DNA from: Deltaproteobacteria bacterium
GTDB taxonomy: Bacteria > Myxococcota_C > UBA6777
NCBI GenBank assembly: GCA_006226375.1
Contig: SBHC01000045.1
Coordinates: forward strand, 1 to 46,611
DNA: 46,611 nucleotides
Direction of reading: 5' to 3'
Below the pieces are notes generated by a model. It was not told where the DNA came from. It saw nothing but the letters and a program-made list of their open reading frames with translations, and did no database searches. Shown here piece after piece: positions 17,213-25,736 of the stretch (its first letter is position 1; every line of letters starts with the position of its first letter). The position numbers and the translations under genes are program-made.

Positions 17213-19339
17213 GTGTTGCGTAGCATTGTGTGGGTTGCGTTGGTTGCTATGGTGATTGTGGCTGCAGGAGCCTTGTGGGGAAGCTGTTCTCCATCCAACA
17301 CCCCTGCAGATGCAGGCCTTTCTGACGAGAAGCATCATGAACCAGGGTCGCATGAGGTACCTTCTACTGCCGAGTCTGTTCGTGAACAGGTTCCAGAGTC
17401 GGTGAGTCCTGAACCATCGCCGGAGGAGACGAAACCTCCGGCGGTATGCAAGACGCCCAAGCCTTTGGGAGCGGGTCCTTTCTTCAAGGATATCACCGAG
17501 AGCATGGGGTTGGGGGCGAACGGCTTGCCTGCGTATGGCAATCGTCTCTCTTCCGCGGACCTGGACGGAGATGGTTACCCCGATCTTTTGGTGCATGGTA
17601 CAGGTTCACACACACGGGATGATCTTAAGGCCAATCCTCCCAAGCGATACCGGTGGGTGTTGATGAACCGACCTCACCCGAAGGAGCCTGGCCGACGAAT
17701 CTTTGTGGATGCAACCGAAGCCAGCGGCTACTTGAGCGTCGATCGTGGGCAAAGTGGTGGACGTGTGAGTCACTTTGCGATCTTTGCAGACGTCAACAAT
17801 GACGGTCATGTCGATATCTTCAGCGCAGTGAACGGTGACCCCACAAAACCAACGGAAGATTCTGGCGACCGAAGCCGCGTCCTCTTGGGCGACGGAAAGG
17901 GGACCTTTAAGTTGGCCCCACCTTCGGATGTATCGAAGTTTCTAAACAATGAGATCTGGCCGACCTCAGCCGCAACGTTTTTGGATTACAACAAAGACGG
18001 TTTGATTGATGTGTTTGTGGGCTTTTGGTACGCCAAGTACGGGACCTCCTACGAAGGGCTGCAAGATCGATTGTACCAGGGCGATGGAGCAGGAGGCTTT
18101 GCAGATCAAACCAAGGCGGCCAAGTTAACGACAGTTTCTTTTGCCCAGGGGTACAAAACCGGAACCAACCACAAGCCCACGTTTGGCGTGACTTCATGTG
18201 ACGTCAACAACGATGGCTGGTCGGACTTGATCGTGAGTTCGTATGGCCGCCAGTACAACATGCTGTACCTCAACGAAAAAGGGACCTTCCGAGAGATTGG
18301 GAAGGAGAGCAACGTTGCAGGCGATGGGAACAAAAACATCAACGACAACGAGTTCTACAAGTGTTACTGCAAAGCCAGCAAACAGTGTCCCTTGGGAGTT
18401 CCTTCGCCTCGGGTGAGTTGTCCTTCGCGGGCGCCTTGGAACCCTGGCATTGATGACCATCCTTTCCGGATGAATGGAAACACCTTTACCACCGTATGTG
18501 GCGACATCAACAACGATGGCAAGATGGATTTGTACCACACGGAGATTCGGCATTGGCACATCGGTCAGTCTTCGGATCCCACACAGCTGCTCTTAAATTT
18601 GGCGGGGGCTGGGGATGTGACCTTTAAGCGTCTTTCGCCGAAGGAGACAGGGATGGAACGGCCCAAACCGTCGAACTGGAACCAGGGCGATATCACGGCA
18701 GGCTTCTTTGACTTTGACAACGACGGGAAGCCAGATATCTACCTGTCCAACTCGGATTATCCCGATACACAGGGACATTTGTTCCGACAAACTCCTTTCT
18801 CAACAAAAGAATTGCCTTTGTTCCGAGATATTGCGAAAATGGCCGGTGTTGCACATCCACGTTCGTCCGGGTTGGTGTTGACCGATGTGGACGGTGACGG
18901 TGATATCGACCTTATCGTGGGCTCCAGTCTGATGCGTTGCAAAGCGGCGGAAGGTTGCCCTTGGAAGAAAGCCGAAGTTCACGTGTACGAAAATCTGGTA
19001 GGCCAAGATGCCAACTGGATTAAGATACGTTTGCGAGGCAAAGGTAAGGGCGGCGCCAACCGGCTTGGGATAGGCGCACGAATTCGGGTCAAGGCTGGTG
19101 AGCTGGTTCAGGTCCGAGAGATCTCTGGAGGATACGGTCACTTTGGGCTTCATCACGGCTTGTACGCTCACTTTGGTTTGGGCAGTCAATGCTCCATTGA
19201 TTCCATTGAGGTGACTTGGCCCAACCGTGAAGGGACGACCCAAACGTTCACCAAGGTGCAGGCCAACACCACCATCGTTCTGGAAGAAGGCAACGACAAC
19301 GTCACGTATCTGCAGCCCCAAGCGTCTTCCAATCCCTAA
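17213..19339 (+). CDS. FG-GAP/VCBS repeat protein with ASPIC/UnbV domain
   Basis: 708 residues from GTG 17213, which has AAGGGAGG six bases upstream; an open frame reaches a TTG at 17159 but without a site. A hydrophobic N-terminus leads to WGSC, an atypical lipobox (Trp at -3). An acidic Pro/Glu linker follows. At least seven calcium-binding FG-GAP motifs of the form D-x-N-x-D-G-x-x-D are present (DLDGDGYPD, DVNNDGHVD, DYNKDGLID, DVNNDGWSD, DINNDGKMD, DFDNDGKPD, DVDGDGDID), so an integrin-type propeller is expected. The C-terminal 95 residues form an ASPIC/UnbV domain (GIGARIRVKAG ... VTWPNREGTTQTF), as in CRTAC1-like proteins. Such proteins are extracytoplasmic; the ligand is unknown. Confidence 0.93.
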   Translation: MLRSIVWVALVAMVIVAAGALWGSCSPSNTPADAGLSDEKHHEPGSHEVPSTAESVREQVPESVSPEPSPEETKPPAVCKTPKPLGAGPFFKDITESMGLGANGLPAYGNRLSSADLDGDGYPDLLVHGTGSHTRDDLKANPPKRYRWVLMNRPHPKEPGRRIFVDATEASGYLSVDRGQSGGRVSHFAIFADVNNDGHVDIFSAVNGDPTKPTEDSGDRSRVLLGDGKGTFKLAPPSDVSKFLNNEIWPTSAATFLDYNKDGLIDVFVGFWYAKYGTSYEGLQDRLYQGDGAGGFADQTKAAKLTTVSFAQGYKTGTNHKPTFGVTSCDVNNDGWSDLIVSSYGRQYNMLYLNEKGTFREIGKESNVAGDGNKNINDNEFYKCYCKASKQCPLGVPSPRVSCPSRAPWNPGIDDHPFRMNGNTFTTVCGDINNDGKMDLYHTEIRHWHIGQSSDPTQLLLNLAGAGDVTFKRLSPKETGMERPKPSNWNQGDITAGFFDFDNDGKPDIYLSNSDYPDTQGHLFRQTPFSTKELPLFRDIAKMAGVAHPRSSGLVLTDVDGDGDIDLIVGSSLMRCKAAEGCPWKKAEVHVYENLVGQDANWIKIRLRGKGKGGANRLGIGARIRVKAGELVQVREISGGYGHFGLHHGLYAHFGLGSQCSIDSIEVTWPNREGTTQTFTKVQANTTIVLEEGNDNVTYLQPQASSNP

Positions 19340-19342
19340 AGA

Positions 19343-19364
19343 GCATCCAGTGTTCGTTGGATGC
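19343..19364 (+). terminator. Possible hairpin after UnbV gene
   Basis: GCATCCA (19343-19349) pairs with TGGATGC (19358-19364) around an eight-base loop, starting 4 bases after the stop codon. No U-run follows, so intrinsic termination is doubtful; it may protect the mRNA end. Confidence 0.35.
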
Positions 19365-19440
19365 GCACGTTTCAAAATCATCTGGTTGAAGGTTTCCATG
19401 TTTGTACCAAGTGAAGCAGCCCAGCAAGAAGAGGTGAGTG

Positions 19441-20187
19441 ATGGGTGAATTTTCTTTGATCACATTAGGAGTGGGCGACGCGTTTTCTGCGCTGTACTAC
19501 TCCTCAACTTTGGTCTTGGAAGCCGAAGGGTCACGCTTGTTGCTGGATTGTCCCCATCCTATCCGCAAAATTCTGCGTGAAGCGGGTCAGTCTATCGGTA
19601 CTCCTTTGGATCTTGATACCATCGACGGGATCTTGCTCACCCACCTCCACGCGGACCATGTCTCGGGTTTGGAAGGCTATTCGTACTACGTCCACTACAT
19701 CTTGAAGCAGCAGCCCAAGCCGCTTGTGGCTCACCCGGATGTGTTGGAGTACTTGTGGACTGGGCATTTGCTGGCCAGCATGGGTTACCCCAAGCGTGAA
19801 GATGCAGCCGAGCGCTCTCTCAACGACTTCTTTGACGTGAAGACTTTGCCTGAAGGAGAGTCCGTTCAGGTGGGACCTTTTACGGTGGAGTGTCACCTGA
19901 CGGATCATGTCATCCCGACCACGGCGTTCCGCGTGACAGCTTGTGGTCGAACTCTTGGGTACAGCGCTGATACAGCCTATGTTCCCGAACTGATCGATTG
20001 GTTGGCTGCGTCAGATATGATTGTTCATGAGACCAACTACGGTGTCCCTCACACCCCTTACGAAAAGCTCGCTGCGTTGCCTGCTGAGCTGCGCGAGAAG
20101 ATGCGTTTGATCCATTACCCTGACGACTTTAACCACGCCGAGAGCGTGATTGAGCCTCTTGTTCAGGGACAACGCTACGTCATCTAA
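19441..20187 (+). CDS. Metallo-beta-lactamase fold hydrolase
   Basis: 248 residues from ATG 19441, with GAGGTGA just upstream; the GTG one codon earlier is in frame too. The metal motif THLHADH (His68, His70, Asp72, His73) is intact, followed by the later His of LTDHV, and by SADTAY and IVHETNY, which supply the other ligands. This is the RNase Z/ribonuclease- or PqqB-like arrangement of an MBL phosphodiesterase. Its length and lack of an extra domain fit a small cytosolic hydrolase. The substrate is unknown. About 100 bases separate it from the UnbV gene, and it ends 6 bases from the convergent GNAT gene. Confidence 0.9.
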   Translation: MGEFSLITLGVGDAFSALYYSSTLVLEAEGSRLLLDCPHPIRKILREAGQSIGTPLDLDTIDGILLTHLHADHVSGLEGYSYYVHYILKQQPKPLVAHPDVLEYLWTGHLLASMGYPKREDAAERSLNDFFDVKTLPEGESVQVGPFTVECHLTDHVIPTTAFRVTACGRTLGYSADTAYVPELIDWLAASDMIVHETNYGVPHTPYEKLAALPAELREKMRLIHYPDDFNHAESVIEPLVQGQRYVI

Positions 20188-20193
20188 TCCTTA

Positions 20194-20694
20194 TCATCCC
20201 AACATTCTGTGGTCGATAACCTTGTAGCCGCTGGCTTTGTAGAGTCCAACAGCGCTTGGGTTGGCGGCGGTGACGTGGACTTCTCGCATGATCACGCCTT
20301 TGTCGTGCATCCAGTCGTGCGCGATGCGAAGCAGCCGTTGCCCCAGCTTTTGACCGCGGTGCTTCTCGTCGATGTAGATCCAGCCGATGCTTCCGGTGGG
20401 CACCTTCATGTAACGATCGCGTCCCAATTCCGCGAGGACGATTCCACACAAATCATCGTTGTTTCGGGCGACTGCCACCAGGGTGTTTTTGTTTTGGCGA
20501 GCGAGGAAGAGTTCGTTCCAATCCCGCTCTTCCAGGTCGTGGGTTGCGATGTGTTGCTTGATTTGCTCGCTGCTCCAGGGCGTTCCCAGCGCTTCACTCC
20601 ACCACTGCAGATGCTCATGAAGGTAGCGTTGAAGCCAGTCGCGGACGATCGGCTCGTCGCTGGGCTTGAGATCGTCAAAGAGATAGCTTGTCAT
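20194..20694 (-). CDS. GNAT family N-acetyltransferase
   Basis: 166 residues from ATG 20694 (MTSYLFDDL). The frame extends upstream to a TTG at 20754, which is less likely. The acetyl-CoA-binding signature is visible as WIYIDEKHRGQKLGQRLL (motif A, R/Q-x-x-G-x-G/A), followed by NPSAVGLYKASGYKVIDHRM, the typical C-terminal motif B region. The N-terminal half is helical and Trp-rich and may hold the substrate. The substrate is unknown. Its start faces the multi-PH gene, about 160 bases away. Confidence 0.9.
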   Translation of the reverse strand: MTSYLFDDLKPSDEPIVRDWLQRYLHEHLQWWSEALGTPWSSEQIKQHIATHDLEERDWNELFLARQNKNTLVAVARNNDDLCGIVLAELGRDRYMKVPTGSIGWIYIDEKHRGQKLGQRLLRIAHDWMHDKGVIMREVHVTAANPSAVGLYKASGYKVIDHRMLG

Positions 20695-20856
20695 GGATGG
20701 GTTGGCTTCCTTTGTGGTTTGTGGGGTGTTGACACCTTCGTATGGGGGGGCCAACTTGGGGGATATTACGAATCACCCATGTGTTGAGGTCTGTCAGAAG
20801 GGCTTCCAGTCTGAATAGGAAAACCTTTCAAGAATAGGCTCGTTTCCCCCCGGTTT

Positions 20857-23409
20857 ATGAGGTTTATGATGGTGACAGTGCTTAAGCCCAAACGTTCGGT
20901 CTATCTCAACTATCATTTTGGCGTGACGGCTGCAATCCTTGCGAGCGTGTTGGCGTTTGCGTTTTTGTTGTTCCGCTCGTTTTCCACAGAGGCCATCCCT
21001 TCGTGGGTTTGGGCTGTTGCTTCAGGTGTATCGTTTCTGCTGTTAATGTACCGCTGGGTGTTTTTGTCGCGATCCTTGGCGAAGACAGAGTATCACATCC
21101 ACAACGATCGGATTGTGGTACGCGGTGGTGGGATCTTCTCTCAATTCGAGCAAGAACTCATCGCGCAAAATGTGACCCACGTCCAGATGAAGAAGCCCTT
21201 TCCTGAGTTCGCGTTGTGCCAAACCGGTCATGTGTATGTTCAGTCGGCTGGTGGTGCTGATGTCGAAGTCAATATGCGTTCGTTGGAGAACCCGGAGGAA
21301 GCCTACCAGACCATCTTGTCGTGGCTGAAACAAAATGGCTTCCATCTTGGGCAGGACAAGCTCATCCATGAAGCCGCTCCTGCCCGGCGAGGTGTGCTTC
21401 TTATGGTGGCGGGTGGTTCATTCGGAACTCTTGTCGGTGGCGGTATCTTCTTGGCAGGGATTCTGCAAGATGGCGCCAAGCAACCCCTGAAGATCTTGTG
21501 GGGATGGCCGGCATTTGTGTTGGTTGGCCTGTTGGTGGTTGGAGGGGTTGCGACGGCTGTCTTCTCGTACGGTTATCTCCTGCGACGCCGGTATCAATTG
21601 TATGAGAATGTTATCATCTCTGAAACCAACTTTTGGGTGAAAGAGGTGGCGTTGATTCCGACCCAGAACCTGTCCGACTCCGCGCTGACCCAAGGACTTG
21701 TTGCTCGCGTTTTGGGGCTGCATGATCTGCTGTTGAGCTGCCAGGGAAGCGGTCATGAGATCTCCTTCAAAACACTCGACAACGGCGCTTTGTGGAAGGA
21801 GAAGCTGGACCAACTGATGGAGAAGCGGGCGCAAGCCAATGTGCAGGCTCGCCAGGAAGCTAAAGTCCAGCAACAAGGTTGGGGACCCAAGTCACTCGCG
21901 AAAGATGTCGTGCGTGATGAGTCGTCCACTGCGGAGCTTTCCCTCCATCGCAAGCGGATGATGCTTCCTCCTACGATTGCCGTGATTCTGGGCTTTGTCT
22001 TGGTTGTGATAGGGTTTGCCTTGTTACCTCCTGAGAAGCTGAGTGAGAAACCCAAAATCGGTGACTTGCTGGCTTGGATACTGTTTGCAACGGGTGGATT
22101 GAGCATGTTCTTTGGTGGGCTCAACTGGGTGTATAGCTACATTTATGGAAAGGCCTACCAGTTTTCGATCAAAGCTTCGAGCTTTGCGTCATCGTTGCAG
22201 TTTGTGGTTCAACGCAAGGTTGAGTTTCAGACAGAGAAGGTCACGGCGGTGATTGTTCGTGAAGGCATCATCGATCGCTGGTTTGGGACATGTTCTGTTG
22301 AGTTCTGGTCCATCGGTGCGAGCGACCATTTGCGCTTTCGATTCATCCGCAAAGACGACGAACTTCTCCACATGATTCTTAACAAAGTAGGGATTCATCC
22401 TGAGCCAGAAGCCAAGCAGAGGGTTGTGGGTTCCAACGCCGATCCGTTGCGGATGATGCAGGTGGGCGGGCTCTTTTTTGGGCCGGTGCTGCTGTCCTCT
22501 CCGCTGCTGGCGATGTGGGTGCATTGGACCGCTGGAGTTGCAGCCTTGGCCGTTGTTGCTATGCCGATGGTTCTTTCCAAAGTGTATTACAACTTCCACC
22601 AGCTTACGTTGTTTGAGGATTATCTTTGGTTTCGCAAGGGCGTTGTCCAGCATGTCCACTACTATGTGCACTACAACGACGTGAAGTATGTGGCTTCCAC
22701 CAAGTATCCGTTCAGCACATCAGGTACACTGCGATTTGAAATTACAGGTGAGCGAGTCATTAAGACAGACAACGGTGAGTTCAAAGTCAGCAACCGATTC
22801 TCTGTGCGGTTTGTGCCTGATGTTCGGTTCCAACATTTGGTGATGGATTTGTTGTTGGATGGACGCACGGATTGGGACAAACTTCCTCTCTCGACCACCC
22901 ACCCCGACAGCTTCAAAGCGAGGGTTTTGTCGAGCACTGGGCCACAATTCTTCCAGGCCTTTGTCACAAGGGGAGCGGCTCTGTTTGTCTTGGATGCTCT
23001 GCTTGCGATTGGGCTTGTGGTCCTGTCGTTTCAGGATACAAAGACATTGCCCCAGCTTGCCTCGCTTCCCAGCGTGGGATGGATCACTTTGTTGGCAGTT
23101 AACGTGTTGGTTATCCTTTACTTGTTCATGTACGTCCGCTCCATTCGATACATCCTGGATGAGCAGAAAGTGACCATGGAATCTGGAATTCTGTTTCACA
23201 AACAGCTCGCCATTCATTTCCAGGACATGGACTTCATTGGAAAGAAGTTTGGCGTCGCTAACAAACTCTTTGGTACAGGGAACATCACCATCAACACCGT
23301 TGGTAGCAGCGCGACCGACCTTACCTTGAAGAACCTCTCCGATGTGGAAGCCTTCTATTCCATGTTGAAAGACCATTACCAAGGAAAACCCGTGGAGCCC
23401 GACACATAG
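20857..23409 (+). CDS. Multi-PH-domain membrane protein (bPH2/YdbT-like)
   Basis: 850 residues. The first ATG is at 20857; a GAGG at 20859-20862 better suits the ATGs at 20866 or 20869, so the real start may be three or four codons later. Paired membrane helices (e.g. residues about 25-45 and 52-70, then 180-200, 213-236, 370-390 and so on) alternate with bacterial PH-2 domains of the type 'Y-x-I-x-x-x-R-I-V-V-R-G-G-x-x'. I count about four such units, against two or three in YdbS/YdbT. The family is involved in membrane homeostasis and stress tolerance, for example export-related roles in Bacillus, but its biochemistry is unclear. The neighbours do not reveal a role. Confidence 0.85.
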   Translation: MRFMMVTVLKPKRSVYLNYHFGVTAAILASVLAFAFLLFRSFSTEAIPSWVWAVASGVSFLLLMYRWVFLSRSLAKTEYHIHNDRIVVRGGGIFSQFEQELIAQNVTHVQMKKPFPEFALCQTGHVYVQSAGGADVEVNMRSLENPEEAYQTILSWLKQNGFHLGQDKLIHEAAPARRGVLLMVAGGSFGTLVGGGIFLAGILQDGAKQPLKILWGWPAFVLVGLLVVGGVATAVFSYGYLLRRRYQLYENVIISETNFWVKEVALIPTQNLSDSALTQGLVARVLGLHDLLLSCQGSGHEISFKTLDNGALWKEKLDQLMEKRAQANVQARQEAKVQQQGWGPKSLAKDVVRDESSTAELSLHRKRMMLPPTIAVILGFVLVVIGFALLPPEKLSEKPKIGDLLAWILFATGGLSMFFGGLNWVYSYIYGKAYQFSIKASSFASSLQFVVQRKVEFQTEKVTAVIVREGIIDRWFGTCSVEFWSIGASDHLRFRFIRKDDELLHMILNKVGIHPEPEAKQRVVGSNADPLRMMQVGGLFFGPVLLSSPLLAMWVHWTAGVAALAVVAMPMVLSKVYYNFHQLTLFEDYLWFRKGVVQHVHYYVHYNDVKYVASTKYPFSTSGTLRFEITGERVIKTDNGEFKVSNRFSVRFVPDVRFQHLVMDLLLDGRTDWDKLPLSTTHPDSFKARVLSSTGPQFFQAFVTRGAALFVLDALLAIGLVVLSFQDTKTLPQLASLPSVGWITLLAVNVLVILYLFMYVRSIRYILDEQKVTMESGILFHKQLAIHFQDMDFIGKKFGVANKLFGTGNITINTVGSSATDLTLKNLSDVEAFYSMLKDHYQGKPVEPDT

Positions 23410-23452
23410 GGCTCCCTCATCGTTACGTTCATTTGAACAAATTTATCCCTAG

Positions 23453-23472
23453 CCCCACAATTCATTGTGGGG
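23453..23472 (+). terminator. Hairpin between convergent genes
   Basis: CCCCACAA-ttca-TTGTGGGG is a perfect 8-pair stem with a four-base loop, followed by TTTGT on the plus strand. It lies 43 bases after the multi-PH gene and about 24 bases past the stop of the convergent minus-strand gene. It probably works in both directions, but the T-run is short. Confidence 0.6.
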
Positions 23473-23496
23473 TTTGTCACGAACGTTGCGGGGTCG

Positions 23497-25560
23497 TTAG
23501 CCCAGTGGGTGTCGGCGGAGTCGTAGCAGGCAGAGGGAGAGGATGCCGAACCATAGCCAGAAGGTGAAGGGTGGGGGGGTGTTGGTTTCGCAGCCACATC
23601 CGCCTGTGTTGGGGTTGGTACTGCTACAAAGGCCACGGACACAGATTTGGTTGGCGGGGCATTGTCCGTGGGTTTCGCATTTCCCGGTGTTGGTGCCTCC
23701 GTCAGAGGGAGGGTTGCTGGTTCCGCATTGGCAGGTTTCCCAACGTGACCCGTCTGTGGCACAGGATTGCGCGCCCTGGGTGTTGCCAGGGCAGAAACAT
23801 TGCTGGGTAGAACCGGGTGTGCAGACCGGGGTGCCGTTGCATTGGCAGGTTTCGTAGCGGGTGCCGTCGTTGGCGCAGGTTTGCACGCCTTGCTGGTTGC
23901 CGGCGCATGCGCAAGCTTGGGTGGAGCCGGGAACGCAAGCCTGGTTGCCTCCTCCCTGACATTTCTCACAGGTACCCCATTGTCCGTTGCTGTCGCAGGT
24001 TTGGGTTCCCGTTTGGCCACCGGAGCAGGAGCAGGCTTGGGTGTCTCCGGCCTGACAACTTCCGCTGTCGCAGAGACAAGGATCCCAGCCTGAGCCGTCG
24101 TTGGCGCAGAATTGGGAGCCTTGTTTTCCGCCAGCGCAGTTACAGACTTGGGAGTCGCCGGCTTTGCAGGTTGTGCTGCTTCCACATTGGCAGGTGCCCC
24201 ATTGTCCTCCGCTGCAGGTTTGGGTGCCGGATTGACCACCTGTACAGGAGCAGCTTTGTGTCTGACCGTCTTGGCACTGGGATGCTGTGCGTTGGCAGTA
24301 GCTTTGTTTGCAAACGTGGTTGGCAGGACAGTCGTTGTCTGTGGTGCAGGGGGTTACAAGGGTGCAGTGGCCCTGTACGCACTTTTCACCGGAGGCACAA
24401 TCGGCGTCTTGGCTGCAGGCTTTGCCGGACGGGACACATTGTTGGTTGGTGCAGACTTCACCTGCAGAGCAATCGAAGTCACGGAAGCAAGAGCCAGCCT
24501 TTCCGCATTTCCCACCGAGGCAGCGGGGGTTCCCGGAAGGACAGTCGCTGTCGACCTGACACTCAGGCTGGCATTTTCCTTGTTTGCAGAGGAAGCCGCC
24601 GGTGCAGTCGGCGTCGCTTTGGCAGGCTGACGCTGCACAAAGACCAGAAGACGGCAGGCATTGTGCATTGGAGCCTGTGCCGTTGCAGGAGTAATCTTTG
24701 GGACACAGACCATCTGGGCTGCACAATTGAAGGCAATAGGTGGTGCTGTTGATGAGATCGCAGGTGGCACCGGAGCCGCAGTCGTTGGCTGTGCTGCAAG
24801 GCTTGCAGACGTTAGCGATGGGCTTGGATTCTTGAGCAACCACACATTTGTTGTTTTGGCAGAGGAGGTCGACGGAGTTGCAGTCCTGGTCGTTGGTGCA
24901 TTGGTTTTGGGCGCTGCAGCCGGATGCTGGATACAAGAAGATGGCACCTGCGATATCGTCCGGGTGGAGAGAGCGACGGCTAATGTCACCGGAGAGGAAG
25001 GAGCCTCCTTCCATGCTGGAGCCTTTTACTTTGCTGGAGCTAAGACCCAGAATGTGACCGGCCACAACCATCGCTACATTTTCGAGATCCTGTCCATTTC
25101 CTCCAATGACCCAGTTGATCTGTGGGTTGAGCGCAACATCGAGATCGGTGAGGTTGCCATTTCGGTCAAACATGGTGCTGGTGCTAAACAGGATGCCTTT
25201 GCCGTACTGACTCTCAAAGTTCGGGGGGAACGAGATGACATTCCGGTTGTCGTCTCGTTTGCTGAATCGCTGAGAGATTCCTCGGTACACAAAGGTGGCT
25301 TTGGAGCATTTGATTGCCTGCCAGCGCGCGAACGCTCGCTTGAACACGGCTTCTACGTCTTGTTGAGAGATGCCTTTGATGCCACCAGGGTTGAGCTCCC
25401 ATGCGATGGGCAACGCTTTCCAACGAAGCACCTTGTTGCTGGTGTCACGGTGGGGTTCGTAAGCATGGGTTGTGGTTGCAAAACCCAACAGCAACACAAG
25501 CAACGTCGCTGAAAGGCAAAGAAGAGAGGAGGGTGTTGCAAAAGAGATCGATCGGTTCAT
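23497..25560 (-). CDS. Matrixin-like protein lacking the zinc site, with Cys-rich repeats and MYXO-CTERM-like tail
   Basis: 687 residues. The signal peptide ends near THA-Y (residue 33). Residues about 45-215 are a matrixin-fold domain (WELNPGG, then the active-site helix, then LHPDDIAGAIFLYP). Where metzincins have HExxHxxGxxHS, this protein has VVAGHILGLSSS (165-176): only His169 remains, the catalytic Glu and two of three zinc His are gone, and the Met-turn SSM is kept. It should be a pseudo-protease. Residues about 215-640 are Cys-rich: first 'C-x-x-D-x-D-C' EGF/notch-type repeats, then 'G-S-T-Q-x-C-x-C-x-G' repeats. It ends with GGCGCE, a membrane helix and LRLRR, like the MYXO-CTERM sorting signal. 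It is probably surface-displayed as a binding protein. Confidence 0.88.
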   Translation of the reverse strand: MNRSISFATPSSLLCLSATLLVLLLGFATTTHAYEPHRDTSNKVLRWKALPIAWELNPGGIKGISQQDVEAVFKRAFARWQAIKCSKATFVYRGISQRFSKRDDNRNVISFPPNFESQYGKGILFSTSTMFDRNGNLTDLDVALNPQINWVIGGNGQDLENVAMVVAGHILGLSSSKVKGSSMEGGSFLSGDISRRSLHPDDIAGAIFLYPASGCSAQNQCTNDQDCNSVDLLCQNNKCVVAQESKPIANVCKPCSTANDCGSGATCDLINSTTYCLQLCSPDGLCPKDYSCNGTGSNAQCLPSSGLCAASACQSDADCTGGFLCKQGKCQPECQVDSDCPSGNPRCLGGKCGKAGSCFRDFDCSAGEVCTNQQCVPSGKACSQDADCASGEKCVQGHCTLVTPCTTDNDCPANHVCKQSYCQRTASQCQDGQTQSCSCTGGQSGTQTCSGGQWGTCQCGSSTTCKAGDSQVCNCAGGKQGSQFCANDGSGWDPCLCDSGSCQAGDTQACSCSGGQTGTQTCDSNGQWGTCEKCQGGGNQACVPGSTQACACAGNQQGVQTCANDGTRYETCQCNGTPVCTPGSTQQCFCPGNTQGAQSCATDGSRWETCQCGTSNPPSDGGTNTGKCETHGQCPANQICVRGLCSSTNPNTGGCGCETNTPPPFTFWLWFGILSLCLLRLRRHPLG

Positions 25561-25709
25561 GGGATATCAATGCTCACGTCTAGGTCCATGACTTTGGGGC
25601 AAGGGAGTCCAGATGAAAAACCGTCAATGCAAGGTTGTTCTGTCTTGTCTCCCCAGGTCACAGACGCAAAGGTTCCTTCATCCTGGAATAGATGTTCGGC
25701 ATGAACCAT
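25557..25709 (-). CDS. Possible 50-residue ORF overlapping the next gene start
   Basis: A frame from ATG 25709 runs to a TGA at 25557-25559, so stop and next start overlap as ATGA, which is a typical coupling arrangement with the matrixin-like gene. The product starts MVHAEHLFQDEG and has two Cys-Pro steps. The same frame is the one used by the caspase-like gene, whose TGA lies only 9 codons before this ATG, so it could also be an unread C-terminal piece of that protein. No ribosome-binding site is visible before the ATG. The coding status is uncertain. Confidence 0.35.
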   Translation of the reverse strand: MVHAEHLFQDEGTFASVTWGDKTEQPCIDGFSSGLPCPKVMDLDVSIDIP

Positions 25710-25736
25710 GAAAAGTTGCTTGAGGGCAGCTTGCCG

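Noticed and set aside
23817-24752. Plus-strand open frames rich in Cys/Arg or Ala/Gly opposite the matrixin-like gene
   Set aside because: They are shadows of the Cys-rich repeats; the minus-strand protein has a signal peptide, matrixin fold and sorting tail.
23497-25560. CRISPR-like or tandem-repeat array in the Cys-rich region
   Set aside because: The periodicity comes from protein repeats (Cys/Gly/Gln codons) with diverged DNA, not from identical repeats with spacers.
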